Positions 51,065 to 59,455 of a DNA stretch of 64,000 nt are shown one piece after another. Positions within the stretch are counted from its first letter, which is position 1, and every line of letters begins with the position of its first letter. The notes under the pieces are model-generated. The model saw only the letters and a list, made by a program, of their open reading frames with translations, was not told the origin of the DNA and did not search any database. The stretch is from assembly GCA_964242415.1 (NCBI GenBank), contig CAXTAT010000021.1:1-64000 (forward strand), in the 5' to 3' direction. A program made the position numbers and the translations under genes. This DNA is from DASWOJ01 sp964242415 (GTDB taxonomy: Bacteria > Pseudomonadota > Alphaproteobacteria > Acetobacterales > Acetobacteraceae).

Positions 51065-52096
51065 CTACCGGGCCGCCCGCCGCCCCGCCGCCTGCCGCGC
51101 CAGCCCTGCCACCAGCCGCCGCACCAGCAGCGCATCCGGCGCCCCGGTCTGCTTGCACGCCAGCTCGACCCGGCGCGCCTCGTTCATCGCCTGCCCCAGC
51201 CGCCCGGCGTCCCACGCCTGCACCGACTGCGTGAAGTCCGCCACCCGCTTGAAGAACACCGGCGGCCGCAGCGCCCGCACTGCATCCCCCGCCGCCATCC
51301 CCGCCGCCATGTGCCCCCGCGCCATGTGCAACCGCGCCAGGTGCCCCAGCACCCCGCGCACCACCGCCACCGGCGCCATGCCCTCGGCCAGGGTGCGATC
51401 CAGCGACTGGTCCGCCAGCGCCACGTCGCCCAGGGTGGCGGCGAACACCGCGTCGTCGAACGACACCGCCGCCTGGTCCCCCACGCAGGCCCGCACCGCA
51501 TCCAGGCTGACCGTCCCGCCTGTTGCAGGGAGGTCCCCGCCAGCATACAGCACCAGCTTCTCCACCTCGCCCCGGGTCGCCCCGCGGTCGGCGCCCACGT
51601 GGTCCAGCAGCCACTCCATCGCGTCCGCGTCCAGCCGCAGCCCGGCCTGCTGCAGCCCGCCCTCGATGGCGTCGCGCAGCGCCTTTCCGTCCTCGGGATA
51701 GCACGCCAGCGCGGCACCGTTCGGCGCTGCCTCCAGCAGCGTGCGCAGCTTGCTGCGGCCCGGCAGCGCGCCGGCCTCCAGCACCACCAAGCTGTCGCCG
51801 GGACCGTCCAGCACCGCCTTCACCGCCGCCGTCAGGCCGTCCCCGGCGTCCCGCACCCGGATCACCCTCCGCCCGCCCATCATGGCGATGGCGGACGCCT
51901 CCTCGGCCAGGCGTCCGTGGTCCTCCCGCGACAGCCAGGCGACGCGGAACGGGTCGTCGCGGGCGCCCACGACGGCCTGGGTGAGCTGCCCGGCGCGGTG
52001 GCGCACCATGCCCTCGTCGTCGCCGTGCAGCAGCACCGCGCGGACCGGGCCGGGGTCGCGCAAAAAGCCGGGCAGGCGGCGTGCATCCAGCTTCAA
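51065..52096 (-). CDS. holA: DNA polymerase III subunit delta
   Basis: The protein has 343 residues. I place the start at TTG 52096 because it gives the family N-terminus KLDARRLPGFLRDPGPVRAV, with GAGGGG 8 nt upstream. A longer frame would run into repeat A13. Features are VLLHGDDEGMVRHRA, the AAA-like fold, and the C-terminal collar domain with VVRGVLGHLARLHMARG and RRVELACKQTG. Delta opens the beta sliding clamp within the clamp loader. The gene order leuS-lptE-holA is standard in alphaproteobacteria. Residues near 255-270 contain a short HMA(A/R)G duplication. Confidence 0.93.
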   Translation of the reverse strand: MKLDARRLPGFLRDPGPVRAVLLHGDDEGMVRHRAGQLTQAVVGARDDPFRVAWLSREDHGRLAEEASAIAMMGGRRVIRVRDAGDGLTAAVKAVLDGPGDSLVVLEAGALPGRSKLRTLLEAAPNGAALACYPEDGKALRDAIEGGLQQAGLRLDADAMEWLLDHVGADRGATRGEVEKLVLYAGGDLPATGGTVSLDAVRACVGDQAAVSFDDAVFAATLGDVALADQSLDRTLAEGMAPVAVVRGVLGHLARLHMARGHMAAGMAAGDAVRALRPPVFFKRVADFTQSVQAWDAGRLGQAMNEARRVELACKQTGAPDALLVRRLVAGLARQAAGRRAAR

Positions 52097-52165
52097 GCCG
52101 CCCACCCCTCGTCCGGCGTCATCGCGTCTCCGGCTGTCATCGCCCGGCTTGTCACTGCCCAGCTT

Positions 52166-52262
52166 GTCATCGCGGGGAGCGCTTGCGACATGGCAATCCA
52201 GAAGTCGCAAGGACTGCACCAGCCCCCCCCTGGATCGCCGCGCCAAGCCGGCTCGCGATGAC
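52166..52262. repeat. Family A repeat with flanking GTCAT units (A13)
   Basis: The core runs from GTCATCGCGGGGAGCGCTTG to GCCGGCTCGCGATGAC. To its left, 52117-52165, three GTCATCGC(CCGGCTT)-type units of 14-17 bp are iterated, reaching to within about 20 bp of the holA start. The element therefore interrupts the leuS-lptE-holA operon between lptE and holA. Confidence 0.85.
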
Positions 52263-52286
52263 GGCGGCCCACCGCCGTCCGGGTCA

Positions 52287-52799
52287 TCATGCCGGCGCGG
52301 CAGCCTGCTTGAAGTAGATGCCCAGCTTCAAGGTAATCTGGTCGGCCAGCGACTGCGCGATCCGCTCCTGCGCGGAGTCGTTCTCCAGGCTGGCGGCGAA
52401 GTACTCCTGGTTCAGGATGTTGTAGCCGTCCAGCACCCGCGCCGTGCCAGACGTCAGCGGCTTGTGCGCCAGCGACAGCTCCCGCAGGTTGAAGGCCGCG
52501 CTGCCGACCAGCCGGATGCGCGTCGTGGAGGTGTCCCGCTGGATCGCCTGGCCCTCGGAGGCGATGCCGTAAGTCACCAGCAGCTCATACCGCTTGGCCG
52601 TGCCGGTGCCCGTGCCCTCAAATCGCTGCTGCAGCGCCTGACGGATCAACTGGCCCATCCGCTCGGCGATCGGCGGGATGTAGATGGCTGCCATGTCCGC
52701 CGCCGCCGGGCCGGGCGTGCCGCCGCTGCTGGGCGCATACAGCGGGTGGAAGCCGCACCCCGAAACCGCCGCCCCCAGCAGCAAGGCCCGGCGGCGCAT
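52287..52799 (-). CDS. lptE: LPS-assembly lipoprotein LptE
   Basis: The protein has 170 residues. MRRRALLLGAAVSGCGFHPL is a lipoprotein signal with the lipobox before Cys15, followed by the characteristic CGFHPLYAP. The body (IPPIAERMGQLIRQALQQRF, then YELLVTYGI and SAAFNLREL) fits the two-layer LptE fold. It plugs the LptD outer-membrane barrel and helps deliver LPS to the cell surface. It starts 1 bp downstream of the leuS stop, the usual alphaproteobacterial coupling. Confidence 0.94.
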   Translation of the reverse strand: MRRRALLLGAAVSGCGFHPLYAPSSGGTPGPAAADMAAIYIPPIAERMGQLIRQALQQRFEGTGTGTAKRYELLVTYGIASEGQAIQRDTSTTRIRLVGSAAFNLRELSLAHKPLTSGTARVLDGYNILNQEYFAASLENDSAQERIAQSLADQITLKLGIYFKQAAAPA

Positions 52800-52800
52800 G

Positions 52801-55419
52801 CTAACCCGCGACCACGAAGTTCACGATGCGGTCGGGCACGTGGATGCGCTTCACCACCCGGCGCCCGTCCAGCAGGCGCGCCACGGCCGGCTCCGCCTCG
52901 GCGGCGGCGATGGCGGTGGCGGCGTCGGCGCCCGGTGGCAGCGAAAGGGTGGCGCGCAGCTTGCCGCCGACCTGCACCGCGACCGTCACCTGGTCCACCG
53001 CCACCAGCGCCGGGTCGGCGGCGGGCCAGGGCTGGGTGCACACCAGCGCGGCGCCGGGGTCCAGCAGGTGCTGCACGCTCTCGGCCAGGTGCGGCGCCAT
53101 GGGGGCCAGCAGGTGCGCCAGGATGCCCGCCGCCTCCCGCCGGGCCCAATCCAGGCCGTCGGACGGGGCGGCGCGCTCGGCCTCCTGCAGGGCGGAGGTC
53201 AACTCGTGCAGCCGGGCCACGGCGACGTTGAAGGCGAAGGTTTCCAAGGCGTCCGTCACCGCGGCGACCGCGCGGTGGGCGACGCGGCGCAACGCCATCG
53301 CGGCCGGGGCGAAGCTCGCCGGCGCTGGCCCAGCCCGTGTCGTGGCGGCGACCGCCTGCGACAGCCGGAACACCCGCTGCACGAAGCGCGAGGCCCCGGC
53401 GATGCCGGCCTCCGTCCACTCGATATCGCGCTCCGGCGGGTTGTCCGACAGCACGAACCAGCGCGCGGTGTCGGCGCCGTAGCGGTCGATGATCGCGCCG
53501 GGGTCGACGGTGTTGTGCTTGCTTTTCGACATCTTCTCGCCGCGCCCGACCAGCACCGGGCGGCCTGTCGAGCGCTGCGTCGCGCTGCCGTCCGGGCGGC
53601 GCTCCACCTCCTCCGGATACAGCCAGGCGCCGGCCTCGTCCTTGTAGCTTTCGTGCGTCACCATGCCCTGGGTGAACAGGCCGCGGAACGGCTCGGCCAC
53701 GCCGACCTCCCCGGTGGCCTGCAGCGCACGGGTGAAGAAGCGGGAGTACAGCAGGTGCAGGATCGCGTGCTCGATGCCGCCGATGTACTGATCGACCGGC
53801 ATCCAGTGGTCCACGGCATCCCGCAGCAGCGGCGTCGCGGCGTGCGGCGAGCAGAAGCGGGCGAAGTACCAACTGCTGTCCACGAAGGTGTCGAAGGTGT
53901 CGGTCTCGCGCCGGGCCGGGCCGCCGCAACCCGGGCAGGCGACGTGCGACCAGGTGGGATGGTGGTCCAACGGGTTGCCCGGCCGGTCGAACGTGACATC
54001 CTCCGGCAGCCGCACCGGCAGGTCGGCGTCCGGCACCGGCACCGCGCCGCACGCCGCGCAGTGGATGACCGGGATCGGGCAGCCCCAGTAGCGTTGCCGG
54101 CTGACCCCCCAGTCGCGCAGCCGCCAGTTCACCACCCCTGCGCCGGCGCCGTCCCGTTCCAGGGCGTCGATGGCGGCGCGCTTGGCGGCCATGGTGTCCA
54201 TGCCGTTCAGGAAGCCCGAGTGGATCATCGTGCCAGGACCATCGTAGGCTTCGGTGCCCACGGCGAACGCGACGGCGTCCTCCCCCGGCGGCAGCACCAC
54301 GGCGGGGGTGGGCAGGCCGTACTTATGCGCAAAATCCAGGTCCCGCTGATCGCCGGCCGGACAGCCGAAGATGGCACCGGTGCCATACTCCATCAGCACG
54401 AAGTTGGCGATCCACACCGGGAAGGTCTCGCCGGGCAGGAACGGGTGCGCCACGCGCAGCCCGGTGTCGTAGCCCTGCTTCTCCGCCGTCTCGATCGCAG
54501 CCTCGCTGGTGCCGAGGCTGCGGCACTGCGCAACGAACGCCGCCGCCGCCGGGTCACGCGCGGCGGCGTGGGCGGACACCGGGTGCTCCGGCGCCAGGGC
54601 GATGAACGACATGCCGAACAGCGTGTCGGGCCGGGTGGTGAACACTTCTATCGCTGTCTCTGGCCCAATTTCTGACCCGGCCGGCGCGGTCAGGGGGAAG
54701 CGCACCCGGGCGCCCTCGCTGCGGCCGATCCAGCGGGCCTGCATGGTCCGCACCCGCTCCGGCCAGCGGTCCAGGCCGTCCAGCGCCGCCAGCAGCTCGG
54801 GCGCAAACTGCGTGATGCGCAGGAACCACTGGCTGAGCTGCCGCTTCTCCACCGGCGCGCCCGACCGCCAGCCGCGGCCGTCGATCACCTGCTCGTTGGC
54901 CAGCACGGTGCCATCGACCGGGTCCCAGTTGACCCAGCTCAGCTTGCGCTCCGCCAGGCCGCTTGCCATCAGCCGCAGGAACAGCCGCTGCTGCTGACCG
55001 TAGTACTCGGGGTCGCAGGTGGCGAACTCACGCGACCAGTCGAGCGACAGGCCCATGCGCTTCAGCTCCGCCCGCATGGCGGCGATGTTGGCGTAGGTCC
55101 AACCGGCGGGATGCACGCCGCGGTCGCGCGCCGCGTTCTCCGCCGGCAGGCCGAAGGCGTCCCAGCCCATCGGGTGCAGCACCGAATAGCCGCGAGCGCG
55201 CTTATACCGGGCCACCACGTCGCCGAGCGTGTAGTTGCGGACGTGCCCCATGTGGATCTTGCCGCTGGGGTAGGGGAACATCTCCAGCACGTAGTATTTC
55301 GGCTTGCCATCGCCGGGCAGGTCGGCGACCTGGAAGCAGCCGGCGGCGTCCCAGGCGTCCTGCCAATGCGGCTCGGCCTGGGCGAAATCGTAGGCGGGGG
55401 CGTCGGGAACGTCGTTCAT
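52801..55419 (-). CDS. leuS: Leucyl-tRNA synthetase
   Basis: The protein has 872 residues from ATG 55419. The HIGH-type signature is H56-M-G-H59 in PSGKIHMGHVRNYTLGD and the KMSKS loop is K629-M-S-K-S633. The CP1 editing domain (TTRPDTLFGMSF) and the anticodon-binding and C-terminal domains are complete. It charges tRNA-Leu and hydrolyses mischarged products. The Shine-Dalgarno sequence is weak. It is first gene of leuS-lptE-holA; repeat B6 lies upstream. Confidence 0.97.
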   Translation of the reverse strand: MNDVPDAPAYDFAQAEPHWQDAWDAAGCFQVADLPGDGKPKYYVLEMFPYPSGKIHMGHVRNYTLGDVVARYKRARGYSVLHPMGWDAFGLPAENAARDRGVHPAGWTYANIAAMRAELKRMGLSLDWSREFATCDPEYYGQQQRLFLRLMASGLAERKLSWVNWDPVDGTVLANEQVIDGRGWRSGAPVEKRQLSQWFLRITQFAPELLAALDGLDRWPERVRTMQARWIGRSEGARVRFPLTAPAGSEIGPETAIEVFTTRPDTLFGMSFIALAPEHPVSAHAAARDPAAAAFVAQCRSLGTSEAAIETAEKQGYDTGLRVAHPFLPGETFPVWIANFVLMEYGTGAIFGCPAGDQRDLDFAHKYGLPTPAVVLPPGEDAVAFAVGTEAYDGPGTMIHSGFLNGMDTMAAKRAAIDALERDGAGAGVVNWRLRDWGVSRQRYWGCPIPVIHCAACGAVPVPDADLPVRLPEDVTFDRPGNPLDHHPTWSHVACPGCGGPARRETDTFDTFVDSSWYFARFCSPHAATPLLRDAVDHWMPVDQYIGGIEHAILHLLYSRFFTRALQATGEVGVAEPFRGLFTQGMVTHESYKDEAGAWLYPEEVERRPDGSATQRSTGRPVLVGRGEKMSKSKHNTVDPGAIIDRYGADTARWFVLSDNPPERDIEWTEAGIAGASRFVQRVFRLSQAVAATTRAGPAPASFAPAAMALRRVAHRAVAAVTDALETFAFNVAVARLHELTSALQEAERAAPSDGLDWARREAAGILAHLLAPMAPHLAESVQHLLDPGAALVCTQPWPAADPALVAVDQVTVAVQVGGKLRATLSLPPGADAATAIAAAEAEPAVARLLDGRRVVKRIHVPDRIVNFVVAG

Positions 55420-55489
55420 GGGGCGCGCAATCTGCTGGGAGGCGGCCCCCTGTATCCTCCAGGCCAACCGGGGCGGCAAGCGGGAGGTT

Positions 55490-55619
55490 CTCCCTCCTCC
55501 TGCGGGAAAGGGGGCCGGGCGGGCCTGTTCCCGTTGAAGGGCGCAAGCAGGCCCTGGGTCAGCGGAACTTGGCCCTTGCGGCTTCCCCCACCCCGGCCCC
55601 CTCCCGGAGGGAGAGGGAG
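55490..55619. repeat. Family B repeat (B6), shorter copy
   Basis: This 130-bp element has ends CTCCCTCCTCCTGCGGG and CCCCCACCCCGGCCCCCTCC..GGAGGGAGAGGGAG. The interior keeps CTTGGCCCTTGCGGCTTCCC as in B3. It lies between the leuS start and the SRPBCC stop, and abuts the latter by 11 bp. Confidence 0.83.
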
Positions 55620-55630
55620 AAGGCGGCCGG

Positions 55631-56140
55631 CTATTGCCCCATCATCGCCTTCACGTTGTCCAGCCCGCTCCGGTACAGGCCGTGGATGGCCTTCGACGCC
55701 GTTGCATCGTCAGCGCCCCCCGCGGGTTGGAACGTGCCGCGCCAGGTGACGAGCGAACCGCTGCCGGACGGCGCGACGCTCATGGTCGAGGCGTAGTTCG
55801 TCACCGGCAGCACCTTGGGATCGACCTGCAGGATCACGTAGCTGAGGCTATCGGGCGCAATCGCGGTCAGCCGCTCCACCACCTTCGGGTCGCCTGGCGC
55901 CTTCAGGGTGATCGTGCGCACCGATCCGACCGCGCTGCCCTTGTCGGCCGGGCTGCTCACCACGCCCGGCAGCCAATTCACGATGCCGTCGAACTGGCCC
56001 ATCGTGGCCCAGACCTTCGCCGGGGGTGCGGCCGTCATCACCGTCTCCTGCACCTCCAGCGCGAGGGCTGGTTGCGCCGCGGCGAGGACGGCTCCGGCAA
56101 AGGCAAACGTGCTGAGGGCGGCGATAAGCGGACGGATCAT
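55631..56140 (-). CDS. Exported SRPBCC (polyketide cyclase/START-like) protein
   Basis: The protein has 169 residues from ATG 56140 (AGGGA 6 nt upstream). MIRPLIAALSTFAFAGAVLAAAQPALA is a Sec signal. The mature part has the SRPBCC start VQETVMTAAPPAKVWATMGQFDGIVNWLPGV and ends with the long helix KAIHGLYRSGLDNVKAMM. Such proteins bind hydrophobic ligands in a helix-grip fold. It is periplasmic, with ligand unknown, and divergent from the GST gene. Confidence 0.87.
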   Translation of the reverse strand: MIRPLIAALSTFAFAGAVLAAAQPALALEVQETVMTAAPPAKVWATMGQFDGIVNWLPGVVSSPADKGSAVGSVRTITLKAPGDPKVVERLTAIAPDSLSYVILQVDPKVLPVTNYASTMSVAPSGSGSLVTWRGTFQPAGGADDATASKAIHGLYRSGLDNVKAMMGQ

Positions 56141-56336
56141 GGCGTTTCCCTGGACTGTTATCATTGCGCGGCATAGTGGACGGCGGCCCCGCATCCTACA
56201 AGCCCTCGGGACGCCCAGCCCTGGGAACGTCGAGCCTGGGAGGAAGGCGACAGCCTCCGGGCAGGGCGGCAGAAGGCGTTCCACCCTGCCGGACGCCGGG
56301 CTATGCTGAGGGCCCCCAACCCGCCAAGGTCCGCCC

Positions 56337-56957
56337 ATGCGCCTCTACGGCATGTCCGCCTCCGGCAACTGCTGGAAGGCGGCCACCATTCTGCGCCTCA
56401 CCGGCCACGACTTCGAATGGCAGGAGACCGACGGCAACACCGGCGCCACCCGCACCCCCGAGTACCTGGCCGTCAACCCCGCCGGCAAGGTGCCGGCCGT
56501 GGTGCTGGACGGCGGCGAGGTGCTGACCGAAAGCAACGCCATCCTCCTGCACTTCGCCGAGGGGACGCCCTGGCTGCCGCCGCCCGGCCTGCCGCGCACC
56601 CGCATCCACGAGTGGCTGTTCTTCGAGCAGTACAGCCACGAACCCTGCATCGCCGTCGCCCGCAACATCCGCGCTTGGCGGCGGGAGGCGCACCTGCACC
56701 CGGACCGCCTGGCCGACTGCAGCGCCCGGGGCGGGCAGGCGCTGGACGCGATGGAGCGGCGGCTCATCGCCCAGCACTGGCTGGCGGGCGGCGGCCCCAG
56801 CGTCGCCGACCTGGCGCTGTTCGCCTACACCCACCGTGCCGACGAGGCCGGGCTCGACCTTGCCGCCTGGCCCGGCGTCGCCGCCTGGGTGGCGCGGATG
56901 GCGGCCGTGCCGGGGATCACGCTGCTGCCCCGGCCGCAGGGCTGGCGCGATGCCTAG
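56337..56957 (+). CDS. Glutathione S-transferase family protein
   Basis: The protein has 206 residues. The N-terminal thioredoxin-like domain has MSASGNCWKAATIL (catalytic Ser region), the cis-Pro in NPAGKVPAVVL and the glutathione-gamma-Glu site TESNAIL. An all-helical C-domain follows with GGGPSVADLALFAY (N-capping box). Closest in style to beta/theta-class bacterial GSTs. It conjugates or reduces electrophiles. Monocistronic; the start is at ATG 56337, where the upstream sequence CAAGGTCCGCCC gives no clear ribosome site. Confidence 0.92.
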   Translation: MRLYGMSASGNCWKAATILRLTGHDFEWQETDGNTGATRTPEYLAVNPAGKVPAVVLDGGEVLTESNAILLHFAEGTPWLPPPGLPRTRIHEWLFFEQYSHEPCIAVARNIRAWRREAHLHPDRLADCSARGGQALDAMERRLIAQHWLAGGGPSVADLALFAYTHRADEAGLDLAAWPGVAAWVARMAAVPGITLLPRPQGWRDA

Positions 56958-57131
56958 TCCCTCGATGCCGCCTGCTGTCGCCGAGGGGGTCCTGAGCCGC
57001 CGGGGTTCTGGCCTTCATCCAGGCTCGCCGCCGGAAGGCGGGCGACGGCTTCACCCGGGATAGGATCGGCCCGAGCAGGCTGACCAGCTAGACGGGACCG
57101 CAGCCTCACGGCATAGTCCTCACAGTATAGT

Positions 57132-57151
57132 GATGTACGCTGTCGTACATC
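57132..57151. promoter_or_regulatory. 8-bp perfect dyad, possible operator
   Basis: GATGTACG-ctgt-CGTACATC is a perfect inverted repeat with a 4-nt centre, in an AT-richer stretch 50 bp upstream of the methyltransferase gene. CAGTATAGT just before it could be part of a -10 element. It looks like a homodimer operator; no candidate regulator is encoded in the window. Confidence 0.45.
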
Positions 57152-57202
57152 GGTGCCGGAGTTGGCGTCCGAGCGACCGCCGGCAGACGACATCGCCGAT
57201 CA

Positions 57203-58060
57203 GTGCCCGTCACCAGGAAAGGCTTGCATGCCGATGGTTCCAAACACTGCCCCAACCCGCCGCATCCGACCTTGAGCGTCCCCGCGGCCGGCTTCCTTAG
57301 GCGCATCCTCGCCCATCCGACATTCATCCTGCCACGGGACTTCGGCCTGTTCCTGGTGAGCGCCCGCACCGACGCCGCCATCGAGCGGACGCGCGCCCGG
57401 TCCGGCGCCCGCGCGGCGTTCGAGGAAGCCTACACCCGGTCCCGCGATCCCTGGCGGTCCGCCGCCCCGCGCTACCGCTACCAGCAACTGAAGTATGAGC
57501 AGATCATGGCGCTGCTGCCAGCCGGGCGGTTCCGGCGCACGCTCGACCTCGGCTGCGGCCTTGGCCTGCTGTCCCAACACCTGGCCCAGCGGTCGGACGC
57601 GGTGCTGGGGCTGGATGTCGCGGCGGCGGCGGTCGGGCACGCGCGGGGGCGGGCGGCGGGCATTGCCAACCTCAACTTCGAGCAGGCCGACATCCTCGAC
57701 TTGCCCGCCAGCCTGGACGCGACGTTCGACTTGGTCGTGGTCGCGGACACCCTGTACTACCTGTCCCCGCTGGGCGACGACTTGCTCAAGGCGCTCAGCG
57801 CCCGGCTGGCGCGGCTGCTGGCGCCGGGCGGCACCCTGGTGCTGGCCAATCACTTCTTCTTCGCCGCCGACGCCGATTCGCGGCTGACCCGGCGCATCCA
57901 CGATGCCTTCGCCTGGTCGCCGTACCTGTCGTTGATCGGCCACCATCGCCGGTCGTTCTTCCTGGCTACCCTGCTCAAGCCAAGGGATGCTAAGTCGGAG
58001 GATGCGAATTTGGGGGCTTCCATCCTGGAAGATGCCAGGCTGGTGCAGGCCGCGCCTTAG
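57203..58060 (+). CDS. Class I SAM-dependent methyltransferase (NodS-like)
   Basis: The protein has up to 285 residues from GTG 57203; conserved sequence begins near residue 65, so the start could be later. RYRYQQLKYEQIMALLP followed by the SAM site LDLGCGLGLLSQHLA, then VLGLDVA, FEQADILDLP and DTLYYL, resembles the NodS family (chitooligosaccharide N-methyltransferase) and relatives. In front lies a hydrophobic segment that may hold the protein to the membrane. The next gene (HpnL-like) starts 10 bp downstream, so they form an operon. It may modify a lipid-linked sugar (inference). Confidence 0.83.
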   Translation: MPVTRKGLHADGSKHCPNPPHPTLSVPAAGFLRRILAHPTFILPRDFGLFLVSARTDAAIERTRARSGARAAFEEAYTRSRDPWRSAAPRYRYQQLKYEQIMALLPAGRFRRTLDLGCGLGLLSQHLAQRSDAVLGLDVAAAAVGHARGRAAGIANLNFEQADILDLPASLDATFDLVVVADTLYYLSPLGDDLLKALSARLARLLAPGGTLVLANHFFFAADADSRLTRRIHDAFAWSPYLSLIGHHRRSFFLATLLKPRDAKSEDANLGASILEDARLVQAAP

Positions 58061-58070
58061 GCGGCCGGGC

Positions 58071-59105
58071 ATGCGCAGGCTGCTGGCGGCGGCTGCGGGG
58101 GTTGGCATCCTGGGTTGTGCAGGCTGGGTGGCCGCCGGAGTCTGGGGCGATCTGGCCCGGGTAGGATCGGGCGCCGTGCAGGCGTTGTGGACCGTCCCGG
58201 CGGCGGTGGCCGTGCACCTGGTGCAGTTGCTGCTCTCCGCCCTTGGCTGGCGCGTCCTGGTGGTGCGGTCCCGCATCGGCCTGCCGGGCTTCTTCCGGCT
58301 GCGGCTGATGCGCGAGGGGCTGAACACCCTGCTGCCGCTGGCACATGTCGGCGGGGAGGTCATCGCCGCGCAGGTCATGATCCGGGCGGGCGTCCCGGCC
58401 GCCGTAGCAGTGGCGGGCATGGTGGTGGACGTGACCGTGGAGGTGTGCGCGCAGCTCGCCTTCCTGGCGTTGGGCTGCGTGCTGCTGGCGGCGTTGGCCG
58501 GGACTGGGACCGCCTGGCTCTGGTGCGGCAGCCTCGGCCTGGCGGCGTTGGCAGCCGCCAGCCTGGCGCTGGCGCAACGCTTCGGCGGCCTGCGGCTGCT
58601 GGAGGCGGTGGTCCGCAGCATCGGGCGGCGTTGGCCTTCCGTGGTGCCTTCCGTGGGCCCTGGGTTGCAAGGCAGCAGTCTGGACGGGCTGGAGGCCGCG
58701 GCGCTCGCCATCTACCGCCGGCCACGCCGCTTGCTGCTGGCCTTCTGCCTGCAGGGGGCCGCCTGGGCGCTGGGGGCCGGCGAGACCTGGCTCGTGCTGC
58801 AGGCGCTTGGGGTGGACGCCTCGCCGGGTCAGGCGTTCGTGGTCGAGAGCCTGGGGATGGCGGCGCGCAGCGCGGGGTTCGCCGTGCCGGGCGCGCTGGC
58901 GATCCAGGAGGGCGGCTTCGTCCTGGCCGCCGCCGCCGTTGGCCTGCCCGGTGTAGCGGCGCTGTCGCTGTCGCTGGTCAAGCGGGTGCGGGAGCTGCTG
59001 ATCGGCCTGGCCGGGCTGGCGTGCTGGCGGCTGGTGCGTGCGGCCGGGGCGCGGCGGGTGGCGGCGGAGCTGGCGGTGGCGCACGCCGGCAGCCAGGACG
59101 GCTAG
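58071..59105 (+). CDS. hpnL: HpnL-like hopanoid-associated integral membrane protein
   Basis: The protein has 344 residues with seven to eight hydrophobic segments. It is in the flippase-like/LPG-synthase-TM superfamily (UPF0104). The segments LPLAHVGGEVIAAQVMIRAG, DVTVEVCAQLAFLALG and SAGFAVPGALAIQEGGFVLA fit the HpnL group that accompanies hopanoid synthesis. It probably moves or presents a hopanoid-related lipid; no catalytic part is present. Other hpn genes are absent here. It directly follows the methyltransferase gene. The family call is from motif memory, and the symbol should be read as tentative. Confidence 0.78.
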   Translation: MRRLLAAAAGVGILGCAGWVAAGVWGDLARVGSGAVQALWTVPAAVAVHLVQLLLSALGWRVLVVRSRIGLPGFFRLRLMREGLNTLLPLAHVGGEVIAAQVMIRAGVPAAVAVAGMVVDVTVEVCAQLAFLALGCVLLAALAGTGTAWLWCGSLGLAALAAASLALAQRFGGLRLLEAVVRSIGRRWPSVVPSVGPGLQGSSLDGLEAAALAIYRRPRRLLLAFCLQGAAWALGAGETWLVLQALGVDASPGQAFVVESLGMAARSAGFAVPGALAIQEGGFVLAAAAVGLPGVAALSLSLVKRVRELLIGLAGLACWRLVRAAGARRVAAELAVAHAGSQDG

Positions 59106-59306
59106 GGCGCACGCCCTGGGATGGGCATGCGCGGCCCGGGACAACAGCGATCGGACCGTGTCCATCTCCGAGCCGGTGAAGCTGCGGACCGCTGCGGATG
59201 GAGGGCAAGCCCTTCGCCGTTCACCCCCTCACGCTGACGGCCATCTGCACCGACCAGTTTGCCCGCTTCCTCGTCCGTCATTGCCCCGCCTGTCATTGCC
59301 CCATTT

Positions 59307-59410
59307 GTCATTGCGAGGAGCACTTGCGACGCGGCAATCCAGGGGCCGCCAGACCGCAACCCCGGCCCACGCAGCCCTGGATTGCCGTCCCAAAGCTGGC
59401 TCGCAATAAC
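59307..59410. repeat. Family A repeat with GTCATTGCCCC iterations (A14)
   Basis: The core runs from GTCATTGCGAGGAGCACTTG to GGCTCGCAATAAC. To its left three GTCATTGCCCC-type units (59277-59306) are iterated with a 15-bp period. Before them GACCAGTTTGCCC matches the A8 left end. The stretch 59106-59455 contains no gene. Confidence 0.85.
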
Positions 59411-59455
59411 GGCACGGTCTGGGACAGCGCCGGTCAGCGTCAAAGGCGCCTGGAG

